Below, piece after piece: positions 18,493-26,517 of a stretch of DNA of 36,417 nt (its first letter is position 1; each line of letters opens with the position of its first letter). The notes below the pieces were generated by a model, which was not told the DNA's origin, searched no databases, and saw only the letters and a program-made list of their open reading frames with translations. Both the position numbers and the translations under genes were made by a program. The DNA is taken from assembly GCA_025354525.1 (NCBI GenBank), contig JANXMS010000027.1, forward strand, positions 1-36,417, in the 5' to 3' direction. Source of the stretch: Acidobacteriota bacterium. Lineage in GTDB: Bacteria > Acidobacteriota > Terriglobia > Bryobacterales > Bryobacteraceae.

Positions 18493-19455
18493 CTATTTGC
18501 CGTTACCAGCGTAGTTGATCGTCACCGTGTCTTTTGCGGTACCGCCCGCCGAGTCAGTCACGGTCAGTTCAAATACGGCGGGACCAAACAGTAGGAAATT
18601 GGCGGTCGGAGTCGCCGTGGTGACACCGGTGAGGCCGGCGTTCCCGCTAAGAACGGTCCAGGAGTATTTGAGCGGTTTCGAATCGAAAGCAACTGAGGCG
18701 CTGCCGTCGAGGAGAAGGAACTGCTGAATTGTGGTTGCATCTTTCGGGCCGGCAACAGCCTTCGTTGCGGCTCCGCCTCCGCCGCCCGGAGTAGCAACAC
18801 AAGACGTGATGAACGGTCCGGCGGCCGCAAGGATCTCTTGCATCGTCTTCCCCGTATCAAAAGCGGCAGGGAAGGGGATGGTGAGCGAGATTAGATTAAG
18901 GTAGGCCGCATGGCGAGCCTCGACTGTCGCGATCGTCGCTCCAGCGGTGCGAACGGCAGGGCTCTGAATCATTCCGAGCGCCCCGGCGTAGGCCATCACG
19001 CCCGTATTTTCCAGCACCGTCGCCACCGCCACGAAACCATCAAAATTGGTGTATCCGAAGTTGTACTGGCAGGCATCAACGGGAACGCCCCCAAGGCTCC
19101 GAATCGTTGCTTTGAGCGCATCGACATGGACGTTCTCGTGGTCACGAATCGCTTTGAAGTTATCGAAAACCTTTGCGCCAATCAAGTTGCCGACGAGCGG
19201 AACGAAGCTCGCCCCGGTGAAGTCGCTGGCCGCGAAGCGAGTTAGACCCTGGTTGTAGAAAGCTGCTTCGAGATGCTCAAGGGTGAGGGCGAAGTTCAAG
19301 ATGTCGATGTCGGTGACGGGCGCGGGAACGGTCTGGGCCATGGCCGGACGACCAGTAATCGTGACAGCCGAAGCTCCGATGCCTAGGGTCATCGCCCCCG
19401 TCGTGAAGAAATTCCGACGGGAAGAGCGGGAAGAGATTTGGGGTGTGGTTTCCAT
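18493..19455 (-). CDS. Tat-exported ferritin-like protein with C-terminal PKD-like domain
   Basis: 320 residues. A twin-arginine leader (SSRRNFFTTGAMTLGIGA, residues 11-28) indicates folded export. Residues about 48-215 are a Ferritin_2-type four-helix domain. The expected di-metal ligands are visible: E60 or E63, E107-x-x-H110, E149 and E179-x-x-H182. A Gly-rich linker leads to a PKD/Ig-like beta domain (about residues 225-318, with the LDGSAS and YSWTVLSG features), absent from the neighbouring paralogue. It may bind iron or handle peroxide outside the cytoplasm, by analogy only. It follows the paralogue by 37 bp with an AAAGGA site, so the two are likely co-transcribed. Confidence 0.85.
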   Translation of the reverse strand: METTPQISSRSSRRNFFTTGAMTLGIGASAVTITGRPAMAQTVPAPVTDIDILNFALTLEHLEAAFYNQGLTRFAASDFTGASFVPLVGNLIGAKVFDNFKAIRDHENVHVDALKATIRSLGGVPVDACQYNFGYTNFDGFVAVATVLENTGVMAYAGALGMIQSPAVRTAGATIATVEARHAAYLNLISLTIPFPAAFDTGKTMQEILAAAGPFITSCVATPGGGGGAATKAVAGPKDATTIQQFLLLDGSASVAFDSKPLKYSWTVLSGNAGLTGVTTATPTANFLLFGPAVFELTVTDSAGGTAKDTVTINYAGNGK

Positions 19456-19492
19456 TTTGAAATGTCCTTTTATTGGGGTTGGTAATTCCGTT

Positions 19493-20131
19493 TTACACAG
19501 CGGGGCAGGACTTGAAGAAGGGGGCGGCCGCCGCCACGATCTCCGCCATCGTCTTTGGCGTATCGAACGCCGCGGGCGCGGCCAAACCGTTGTTCAGAAC
19601 GTTTAGGTAGCCGGCATGGCGAGCCTCGACCGTCGCAATCGTCGCCGCGGTGGTGCGAATGCTGGGGCTATTAATCATGCCAATCACGCCGGTGTAGGCC
19701 ATAACACCAGTATTTTCTAAGGTCTGGGCGACCCGTAAAAAGTCTTCGACGCTCGAGTAGCTGAAATTGTAGGTGCAGGGAGATACCGGCGTGGCTCCGA
19801 AGCTGCGCAGAGCCGCCACCAAACTCCGGACATGAGTGTTTTCGTGGGAGCGAATCAAGGTTAGGTAGGCGTACACTTCATTAGCGGTAACCTCACCCAG
19901 TTGCGCGAAAAAAGGCGCTTGTGCAAAGTCGGAGGAAGAGTACTGGCGGAGACCCTGGTTGTAGAACGCCGCTTCCAGGTGCTCAAGAGTGAGTGCGTAA
20001 TTCAGAACTTCCAGGTCGGTGGGCGGTCGCGTCTGAGCGGTAAGCGTGGAGGCCGCGAGTAAGCCTCCAACAACAGCTACAGTGACGGCAGAAGCTCCGT
20101 CTTGGTTGGTTCGATTTGTTTCGAGGTTCAT
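19493..20131 (-). CDS. Exported ferritin-like domain protein, paralogue of its neighbour
   Basis: 212 residues. It carries the same four-helix Ferritin_2 core as the next gene, with ligands E50 or E53, E97-x-x-H100, E139 and E169-x-x-H172. Identical short stretches (ALTLEHLEAAFYNQGL, ATIATVEARHA) point to a tandem duplication. The leader differs: a plain hydrophobic segment (residues about 14-31) with no twin arginine, which suggests Sec export or uncertain routing. There is no C-terminal beta domain. An AAAGGAAAGAG site precedes the ATG. It is first in the two-gene minus-strand unit, with about 167 bp of shared upstream region with the HAD gene. Confidence 0.83.
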   Translation of the reverse strand: MNLETNRTNQDGASAVTVAVVGGLLAASTLTAQTRPPTDLEVLNYALTLEHLEAAFYNQGLRQYSSSDFAQAPFFAQLGEVTANEVYAYLTLIRSHENTHVRSLVAALRSFGATPVSPCTYNFSYSSVEDFLRVAQTLENTGVMAYTGVIGMINSPSIRTTAATIATVEARHAGYLNVLNNGLAAPAAFDTPKTMAEIVAAAAPFFKSCPAV

Positions 20132-20287
20132 TCTCTTTCCTTTTCAAATAAAGTAGGACAGCGAGCCTGCTAAAAGTCTGGCCGTCGTTAAGAGGACGCG
20201 ATGAATCGAAAAAGTGTTAGCTGCTTTCCTCCGCCCCCATTCCCCTGTCCGATGGAACCTTTAATCGAATTGCAACACCCAAAGCTA

Positions 20288-20293
20288 TATAAT
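20288..20293 (+). promoter_or_regulatory. Consensus -10 box that would give a leaderless transcript
   Basis: A perfect TATAAT lies 5 bp before the ATG at 20299. A start site 6-7 bp downstream of it would fall on the start codon itself. No good -35 is seen at 17 bp spacing (TTGCAA is only 12 bp away), and no ribosome binding site is visible between the box and the ATG. Confidence 0.4.
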
Positions 20294-20298
20294 GGGGA

Positions 20299-21075
20299 AT
20301 GAAACGTGGCTATCTCATTGATATGGACGGAGTGCTCTACCGGGGCGCAACTGCAATCCCCGGTGCGGCCGCATTCATTGCTCACCTCCACGAAGAGAAA
20401 ATCCCCTACCTTTTTCTGACGAACAATTCCACCTACACGCCGCTGGATGTGGTCTTCAAATTGCAGAAAATGGGTATCGACACAACGCAGGATCATGTCT
20501 ACACCTCCGGCATGGCAACCGCCGCGTTCCTGCATCAGCAAAAGCCGAAAGGCACCGCCTTTGTCATCGGGGAAGGCGGACTCTTGCTCGCGCTTAACGA
20601 TGTGCAATACGCCATCACCCGCAGCCACCCAGACTTCGTCGTCGTGGGCGAAGGCCGAACGCTGACCTACGAAATGTGTGAAGTCGCCCATCGGTGCATC
20701 GCCGCCGGGGCCGGCCTCATCTCAACCAACGCCGATACCTGGTGCCCCACCGACGAAGGCCCCCGTCCTGGCTGCGGAGCCATCGTGGCGCTGCTCGAAG
20801 CGGCGTCCGGAAAGAAGGCCTATCACGTCGGCAAACCGAATCCATTCATGATGCGAGCCGCCCGCAAGCGGATGGGCTTGGCTACCGACGAAATCACCAT
20901 GATCGGCGACACCATGGAAACCGATATCCGCGGTGCCACCGACTTGGGCTTCCGTTCCGTTCTCGTCCTCACCGGATCCACCGAACGGGCCCACTTGGCC
21001 GACTTCCCCTATCACCCCACCGCCATCGTCGAGTCGATCGCCGAATTGCTACCGGTATCCGCCCTAGCGATCTAG
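20299..21075 (+). CDS. HAD-superfamily hydrolase, subclass IIA (NagD-like)
   Basis: 258 residues, normal for NagD-type phosphatases, which dephosphorylate nucleoside monophosphates or small sugar and glycerol phosphates in the cytoplasm. Visible HAD motifs: the nucleophile motif DMDGVL (D8, D10), motif II threonine in LFLTNNST, the lysine in GKPNP, and the acidic motif GDTMETDI near the C-terminus. The type IIA cap lies between motifs II and III. The start has no ribosome binding site but a TATAAT box is very close. The 3' end overlaps the convergent membrane-protein gene by 12 bp. The substrate cannot be predicted. Confidence 0.9.
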   Translation: MKRGYLIDMDGVLYRGATAIPGAAAFIAHLHEEKIPYLFLTNNSTYTPLDVVFKLQKMGIDTTQDHVYTSGMATAAFLHQQKPKGTAFVIGEGGLLLALNDVQYAITRSHPDFVVVGEGRTLTYEMCEVAHRCIAAGAGLISTNADTWCPTDEGPRPGCGAIVALLEAASGKKAYHVGKPNPFMMRAARKRMGLATDEITMIGDTMETDIRGATDLGFRSVLVLTGSTERAHLADFPYHPTAIVESIAELLPVSALAI

Positions 21076-21678
21076 TCCGCGGTCTAGCCGATCCCAGGCC
21101 GCAGCCAAACGGTGGCTGCGGCCTGGAATTCTTGTCAACACCGCCGCGAACAAAAGATGGGCCAGCATTGTCGTCGGCTGCGGAGTCATCCTCGGAATCA
21201 GCGGATTTAAGGCTCGTAGAATCCCATCCTGCAAGATCCAATACCAAAGGAACCCTGCCACAGCCGAAGCCAAAAGAACCATCCCAAAGCTGCGGAGCCG
21301 TCCAATCGCCAATGCGATTAATCCCCCGGCTACGCCACCCAGGAATAGCTGGAGAGCCGCTCCCGCCAAACTCGCCTTCCCTAAACTCATCCGAAACACG
21401 ACGTTGCCGTAGATCGCCGACCCCCACAAATTGAGAATCGCCCACCACTGCTGCCGTTCCACAAGCGAGTCCAGCGCGAACCAAACAAGCATCAGCGCAA
21501 CACCCAAAACACCGGTTTCGAGGCCCGCAAACAAGAGGTGCGTCCGCTCGAGTGGCACCGGCGGTGGGGCCATCGCCAGAGGCGCCATCACGGGCATCGG
21601 CGGTGGTTGCACTACAAACGGAGGCGGCTCAGGAGGCTCGGCCGGGACCGAAGGAGGCAGCGGGGGAAAAGTCTCCAT
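21064..21678 (-). CDS. Proline-rich integral membrane protein, unknown
   Basis: 204 residues from an ATG at 21678. The first 45 or so residues are unusually proline-rich (METFPPLPPS, EPPEPPPFVV, MAPPPVPLE). About four to five hydrophobic segments follow, at roughly residues 47-68, 80-90, 100-123, 128-147 and 160-180. A similar plan, cytoplasmic Pro-rich tail plus a small membrane domain, is common in uncharacterised bacterial membrane proteins; I do not recognise the family. The start codon overlaps the candidate ATG of the divergent ketosynthase, and the stop lies inside the HAD gene. A longer frame upstream is antisense to the ketosynthase and is not credible. Confidence 0.65.
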   Translation of the reverse strand: METFPPLPPSVPAEPPEPPPFVVQPPPMPVMAPLAMAPPPVPLERTHLLFAGLETGVLGVALMLVWFALDSLVERQQWWAILNLWGSAIYGNVVFRMSLGKASLAGAALQLFLGGVAGGLIALAIGRLRSFGMVLLASAVAGFLWYWILQDGILRALNPLIPRMTPQPTTMLAHLLFAAVLTRIPGRSHRLAAAWDRLDRGLDR

Positions 21679-22954
21679 GCGAACTTTATATACTAACAGG
21701 GTGGAAGCTAGGCGGGTAGTCATCACTGGGATTGGAGCCTTGAGCCCCAACGGAATCGGACGCGAACAATTCTGGCAATCCTGTCGGGAAGGACGGAGCG
21801 GAGTAAAACGAATCACCCGATTCGACCCCTCCGACTTCCCCGTCCAGATCGCGGGCGAGATCACAGACTTTGACGGAAACACGTGGACAGATCCCAAAGA
21901 GCGGCCCCACATCTCGCGGGTTACCCCGCTCGCTCGCGCCGCCGCCGGCGAGGCGCTGGAGCACGCTGGCCTGAAAACCGAAGCGATGTCGATGGACCAA
22001 CTCCGAGGCATAGGCATCGTCCTCGGGTCAGGCGGCGGCAGCCAGGAGTGGACCGAACAGCAGTACCGGCACTGGTACGCCGGCGAACACAAGCAATGCA
22101 GCGTCTACGTGATTCCCACTTCAACCATCGGCACCCTCGCCAGTGAAGTCTCCATGTACTTTGGGCTGCGCGGCATGTCCCACGTCATTTCCACCGGCTG
22201 TACCTCCTCTACCGACGCCATCGGGTACGCTTACCGGCAGATCCAGTGCGGCATGATCGACTGCATGCTAGCCGGCGGAGTCGACTCCCCGTTGGCCCCA
22301 CTGATCCACCGTGGCTTTCAATTGATGCGCATCATGACCCAAAGTTGGAACCAGGAACCCACCCGCGGCTCCCGCCCATTTTCCGGAGATCGGGACGGCT
22401 TCGTCGTCGGCGAAGGGGCATGGATGTTCGTATTGGAAGACCGCGAACGGGCTATCGCCCGAGGAGCCATCATCCTCGGAGAAATCGGCGGCTATGGATC
22501 CACCTGCGAGGCCTACCACCGCGTCCGTCTCGAAGAGTGCGGCGAAGAACCGGCCCGCGCGATGCGGATGGCTCTGGCCGAGGCCGGAGTGGCACCAGAG
22601 GGTGTCCAATACATCCAATATCACGGGACATCCACGCCCCTGAACGACCGAATCGAATCACGAGCTGTTCGACTCGCTTTCGGAGACCATGCCTACCGGC
22701 TATGTGGCTCGTCAGTCAAGAGCCTCATCGGCCACCCGCAAGGCGCCAGTGGAGCCGCTGGAGTAGCGGTATGTCTCCTCGCGATGCGCGATAATGTCGT
22801 GCCACCCACCATCAACCTGGAACAAAACGATCCCGACTGCGACCTCGACTACGTGCCCGGCCTCAGCCGCTCGCTCGTCATCGAAACCGCAGTCGCAAAT
22901 TGTATCGCCTTCGGCAGCAAGAACAGCGCCCTTTGCCTCCGCCGGCCGTCGTAA
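21677..22954 (+). CDS. FabF-like 3-oxoacyl-ACP synthase, stand-alone
   Basis: 425 residues from ATG 21677, or 417 from GTG 21701. The GTG version starts MEARRVVITGIGALSPNG, like most FabF proteins, and is a serious alternative. The condensing-enzyme triad is complete: C175 (STGCTSS), H316 (YHGTSTP) and H353 (IGHPQGASG), with FabF-like spacing. The enzyme would extend an acyl-ACP with malonyl-ACP. No acyl carrier protein, malonyl transferase or ketoreductase is nearby, so it may serve primary fatty acid synthesis as a second FabF or act on a special acyl chain. It ends 8 bp before the convergent kinase-like gene. Confidence 0.87.
   Translation: MRTLYTNRVEARRVVITGIGALSPNGIGREQFWQSCREGRSGVKRITRFDPSDFPVQIAGEITDFDGNTWTDPKERPHISRVTPLARAAAGEALEHAGLKTEAMSMDQLRGIGIVLGSGGGSQEWTEQQYRHWYAGEHKQCSVYVIPTSTIGTLASEVSMYFGLRGMSHVISTGCTSSTDAIGYAYRQIQCGMIDCMLAGGVDSPLAPLIHRGFQLMRIMTQSWNQEPTRGSRPFSGDRDGFVVGEGAWMFVLEDRERAIARGAIILGEIGGYGSTCEAYHRVRLEECGEEPARAMRMALAEAGVAPEGVQYIQYHGTSTPLNDRIESRAVRLAFGDHAYRLCGSSVKSLIGHPQGASGAAGVAVCLLAMRDNVVPPTINLEQNDPDCDLDYVPGLSRSLVIETAVANCIAFGSKNSALCLRRPS
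21684..21696. promoter_or_regulatory. AT-rich box between overlapping divergent starts
   Basis: A CTTTATATACTAA stretch contains TATACT (21689-21694, plus strand) and, on the minus strand, TATAAA (21690-21685). Read as -10 boxes, the first would start RNA near the GTG at 21701 and the second near the ATG at 21678. No matching -35 elements are clear. Confidence 0.3.
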
Positions 22955-22962
22955 ACGAAAAC

Positions 22963-23919
22963 CTATTCGGGTTTTCCGCCGGGCGGCGCGCTCGCGCCAA
23001 GGGCCTCGGCATCGGCCTCCCCGTCCTCGCGAGCCTTGGCCTCGGCAGAATAATAATACGAGTGATAGTAAGTGTAGCGGCTGTACAGTTCGCCCCGCCG
23101 CGCACCGTTTACGGAAATCCCCAGGACGTTGTTCTCGCAAAGGGACTGCATCGCACGCGTCACCGAATCGATGGTCGTCGTCCCAATCCGAACCACCAAC
23201 AGCGTTCCATGACACATCGTCGATAGCAAATTCGCATCCGCCGCAAAAAGCAGCGGAGGCGTGTCCAAAATCACCCAGTTAAACACCGACGGTAACCGAT
23301 CAACCATGCTCTTCACTTCCCGCAAATTGAGAAGCTCCAAAGGGTTCAAAACCGCTTCCCCCGCCGGCATGATGTACAAATTCGTACCCGCTATTTTCTT
23401 GATAATCTCGTGAAGCTGCGCCCGCCCAAGCAGAAAATCCGTCACCCCAGGACTGCGATCAACCTGGAACAGCGTATGAACAATCGGCCGCCGGAAGTCG
23501 AAATCGCCCAGCAACGTAAGGTTTCCCGCCAAATGCGACTGCGCCAGGGCCAGATTCACGGCCGTAAACGACTTCCCCTCAGCCGGCGAAGGCGACGTGA
23601 CAACAATCGAGTGAATCGGACTCAAACTCTGCATGTGGTTGAGCCGAGTTCGCAAACTCCGGAACTCCTCGCTCGGAGCTTCGCTCGGCCGGGTCGGATC
23701 AATCAAATGGGCGTCGGCCAGCGGACGAAATGGAATCTCTTCGATCTTGTCCAGCAGTCCTTGCAGATTCACCGGATCATTGACCATCGCCGCAACGTTC
23801 TGCATCGCCTGCTGGGCATACGCGGGCACCATCGTTGAAGGAGGAATCGGCGCTCCCCCCGTCGGTTGAAAGGATCCCGCGCGCTCGGCGCGGCGTAAGG
23901 CATCGTGAACTCTGCTCAT
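22963..23919 (-). CDS. Bacterial tyrosine kinase-like protein of exopolysaccharide export (CpsD/CapB type)
   Basis: 318 residues. The core is a BY-kinase ATPase: Walker A SPAEGKS near 111-117, Walker A' region LLGDFDFRRP (136-145), and Walker B VILDTPP (216-222). A tyrosine cluster lies at the C-terminus (Y279, Y282, Y284, Y285, Y288-Y290), where autophosphorylation occurs in this family. In known systems the kinase works with the Wzz-like membrane partner to control polymer length and export. Here the two are separate polypeptides, as in Firmicutes. The tail (about 291-318) is acidic then Pro/Gly-rich. Walker A' has a Gly and two Phe where LLVDADLR is usual. It is last in the wza-wzz-kinase unit, 27 bp after the wzz stop. 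Confidence 0.9.
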   Translation of the reverse strand: MSRVHDALRRAERAGSFQPTGGAPIPPSTMVPAYAQQAMQNVAAMVNDPVNLQGLLDKIEEIPFRPLADAHLIDPTRPSEAPSEEFRSLRTRLNHMQSLSPIHSIVVTSPSPAEGKSFTAVNLALAQSHLAGNLTLLGDFDFRRPIVHTLFQVDRSPGVTDFLLGRAQLHEIIKKIAGTNLYIMPAGEAVLNPLELLNLREVKSMVDRLPSVFNWVILDTPPLLFAADANLLSTMCHGTLLVVRIGTTTIDSVTRAMQSLCENNVLGISVNGARRGELYSRYTYYHSYYYSAEAKAREDGEADAEALGASAPPGGKPE

Positions 23920-23946
23920 GGTCTTTGTCTCTCGTCCTCTAACCCG

Positions 23947-25641
23947 TTACGGCCTGGTCGCGATGTAGTAGTAGAAGGATCCGCCCATCACAACCGCTCC
24001 GATCAGTATCGCTGTGGACCAAGCCAACAGCGTCAATCGCTTTCGCCGTTTTACAACCAAGTCCTCCTCCAGAAGCGGAATCGAACCCAGCACGGTCAAT
24101 TGCGTATAAGCCCGCACATCCTTCAAGTTCTTTAAGGTCGTGTCCTTCATCTCGCGGCCTCCAACCAAGATCACTCCCAATATAAATCCAAGAGCCGCTC
24201 CCGCTCCAATAATCACCCCGCGTTTAGGTTCAGTCGGCTCGTTCGGCAGCGAAGCCTCATCCAACAGCTCCAGCATCTCGCCTTGATTCCGGCGCTCCAC
24301 TTCCTGTCCGCGCTTGGCATCGCTCTGCTTGGCTAACATCTGCTGATACTCTTGCTTGGCGCTCTCGTAGTCCCGGCTCAGCGACAAATATTCTTGGTCG
24401 GCCATCGGAGTCGAACCAATTCGCCCCTGAAACTCGCGAACCTGAGCGTTCATCCGCGCTAGCTCCGCAACGTAATCCTGAACCTCGGTAACCTTCGCCT
24501 GAACCAGGGTCTCCATCTGACGTAACGTGATCTGCATCGCCTGCATGTCCCGCGTCTGCAAAATCGGCTTCGAAGGCGCCGGCTTCGCCGCTGGCGTCGC
24601 AGCAGCCTCCGCCTTTGCCTCCTCTTCCTCTCGCTTCGCCAAATCCGCCTTCTGCCGCTTCAAGTTCTCAAGGTTGCCCTTCACCCTCTGTACATCCGGG
24701 TAGGACTCCTTATACAACTCTCGCAACTGAATCAGCATCTGCTCACCACCCTGAATCTCCCGCTCCAGCCCAATCAGACGCTCATTCGCTACCCTCGTCT
24801 TAGCCGCTTCCCCTAACGGAGCGTTCGACAGCGCCGCGGCAGCCGCCACCGCCTGGTTGTACTGCTCACGCTGCAATCGGATCTGGGACTCAAGCATCAG
24901 CTTCTCCTGATTAATCCGCTGGATCCCCGTGTTCATCGTAGAGATCCGAGTCTCAACACTCTGCAACGCCGAAAAATTCATCGAACGCTCATCCGGCAAA
25001 CGACCCGCGTTCTTCATGCGAAACGTCGTCAACGACTGCTCAATCTGATCCAATCTCGTCTTCGCCTTGGCAACCTCTTCCGTCAAAAACTCGGTCGTGT
25101 TCTGCGTAATGCCCAACTGGACTCGAGTGTTCTCGCTAATCAGGCGGCTGACCAGCTCTTTCGTTACTTTCTGCGCCTTGTACCGATCCTCGTATTTAAA
25201 ACTCACCGGGAACGTGCCCGCCCGCGACGCCAACCCTTGGATCGTCGTCACTTGACCAAAAGCCAAGTCCTTCGTCTTCATGCGATCCACCACGTCTTCC
25301 ATCGGTAATCGACGACGGTCCCGATCATACAAGTCTAAGGTTTGGATGATGTTGATTAAGGTCGTCCGACTCGCCACCTGCTGCTCAATTGTGCTGATCC
25401 GCTCATTCAGCATCTGGTTCAAACCCGACTGCACATACCGCTCCGGTACCTGCGCCGCCGTTACCCGCACTACCGCATACGAAACATACGTATCAGGCCA
25501 CAAAAACGCCACCACCGTCGCAATCACGATCCCCGCAAATAGCGGGCCCAATATCCACGACTTGTGTCGACGCAGCACGTCGACATAGTCTTCCATGTCC
25601 ATCGTACGACGGCCGATCTCGAATGATTCCTGCATCTGCAT
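23947..25641 (-). CDS. Wzz/GumC-type chain-length determinant protein
   Basis: 564 residues. An N-terminal membrane segment (SWILGPLFAGIVIATVVAFLW, about residues 29-49) is followed by a Wzz domain. A long coiled-coil periplasmic region (about 150-430, rich in Glu, Gln, Arg and Lys) follows, then a proline-containing second membrane segment (EPTEPKRGVIIGAGAALG onward). After it comes a cytoplasmic stretch with VLGSIPLLEE and a further hydrophobic segment close to the C-terminus (LLAWSTAILIGAVVMGG), which is not typical. It probably forms the polysaccharide co-polymerase spanning the periplasm between the Wza-like exporter and the inner membrane. It has no kinase domain; the kinase is the next gene. 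Confidence 0.9.
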   Translation of the reverse strand: MQMQESFEIGRRTMDMEDYVDVLRRHKSWILGPLFAGIVIATVVAFLWPDTYVSYAVVRVTAAQVPERYVQSGLNQMLNERISTIEQQVASRTTLINIIQTLDLYDRDRRRLPMEDVVDRMKTKDLAFGQVTTIQGLASRAGTFPVSFKYEDRYKAQKVTKELVSRLISENTRVQLGITQNTTEFLTEEVAKAKTRLDQIEQSLTTFRMKNAGRLPDERSMNFSALQSVETRISTMNTGIQRINQEKLMLESQIRLQREQYNQAVAAAAALSNAPLGEAAKTRVANERLIGLEREIQGGEQMLIQLRELYKESYPDVQRVKGNLENLKRQKADLAKREEEEAKAEAAATPAAKPAPSKPILQTRDMQAMQITLRQMETLVQAKVTEVQDYVAELARMNAQVREFQGRIGSTPMADQEYLSLSRDYESAKQEYQQMLAKQSDAKRGQEVERRNQGEMLELLDEASLPNEPTEPKRGVIIGAGAALGFILGVILVGGREMKDTTLKNLKDVRAYTQLTVLGSIPLLEEDLVVKRRKRLTLLAWSTAILIGAVVMGGSFYYYIATRP

Positions 25642-25700
25642 TGCCTAACTCGCTCCTCTAACGTTACTTCTTAACTGCCCGTTCTCACCAATCCCAACAC

Positions 25701-26339
25701 CTACTGAACGTAGACTTGGTCACCATTCTCGAGGAAAATGTTCTGCTCGAGCTTTTTGCCCTTCATTACCTCATCGTAGTTAAACTTGATTCTTTGACTG
25801 CCCCGCAAAATAACGATCTTTTTCTTGTTGGCATACTCCCGCAACCCGCCTGCGGCGTTCAAAGCCTCAAGCACCGTAATCGGCACCACCAAAGGGAACA
25901 TTCCCGTTTTACCCACTTCGCCAACTAAGAAATATTTCTTGCTCCCTACCCGCATCAGCGATACGCTCACCTCAGGCCGATTCAACTTCTCCCCGTACGC
26001 CTTCGTCACCTCTTCTTTCACCTGATCCAGCGTCAGCCCTTCTACTTTCAAGTCGCCCACCAGCCGTAAAGTTATTTTGCCGTCCGGACGCACGACAAAC
26101 TGACCGCTCAATTGCTCTTCCCGCCAAACGAAAATCCCTATCACATCCTCCGGTCCCAGCTTGTATCCCTTCGGATCCACAGGAGCGGCACTATCCAAAC
26201 CCGCGTTCGCATTCGGAGACTTAACCTCCTGAATCGCTGGCGCGTCCGCTGGATTGGGCGCTTTTTGCGCCATTCCGGCCACAGGAAGCATCAACGACCA
26301 CACGACCATCGCTGCCCTCAACTTGCTCTGCCTTTGCAT
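25701..26339 (-). CDS. Polysaccharide export protein, Wza-like (Poly_export + SLBB)
   Basis: 212 residues, shorter than Wza (about 380). Signal peptide at about 1-24 (VVWSLMLPVAGMAQ) with no lipobox cysteine. The polysaccharide export domain covers about residues 58-140 (YKLGPEDVIGIFVW, VRPDGKITLRLVGDLKVEG). One SLBB domain follows (KYFLVGEVGKTGMFPL, ALNAAGGLREYANK). The C-terminal amphipathic helix that forms Wza's outer-membrane pore is absent, so it may build only the periplasmic ring or need another pore. It is first in the wza-wzz-kinase unit and is preceded by a GAGAGG site. Confidence 0.9.
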   Translation of the reverse strand: MQRQSKLRAAMVVWSLMLPVAGMAQKAPNPADAPAIQEVKSPNANAGLDSAAPVDPKGYKLGPEDVIGIFVWREEQLSGQFVVRPDGKITLRLVGDLKVEGLTLDQVKEEVTKAYGEKLNRPEVSVSLMRVGSKKYFLVGEVGKTGMFPLVVPITVLEALNAAGGLREYANKKKIVILRGSQRIKFNYDEVMKGKKLEQNIFLENGDQVYVQ

Positions 26340-26517
26340 AAAACCTCTCTTCGTTTTTGCCGACTCGGGACGGGTTACGGCTCAATGCCAGTTCGCACTG
26401 CCTTACCCGCTATTGTATACCACCCGAATCGTCCTACGAGTTCCAGTTCTTTATGGTCTCCCACCTTAGCCCGTTGGGCTAACTGCTTCTGCTACAAAGG
26501 AATAGTACAAACCACCT

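Noticed and set aside
20188-20691. Minus-strand frame overlapping the HAD gene start
   Set aside because: It is antisense to conserved HAD motifs and covers the divergent promoter region.
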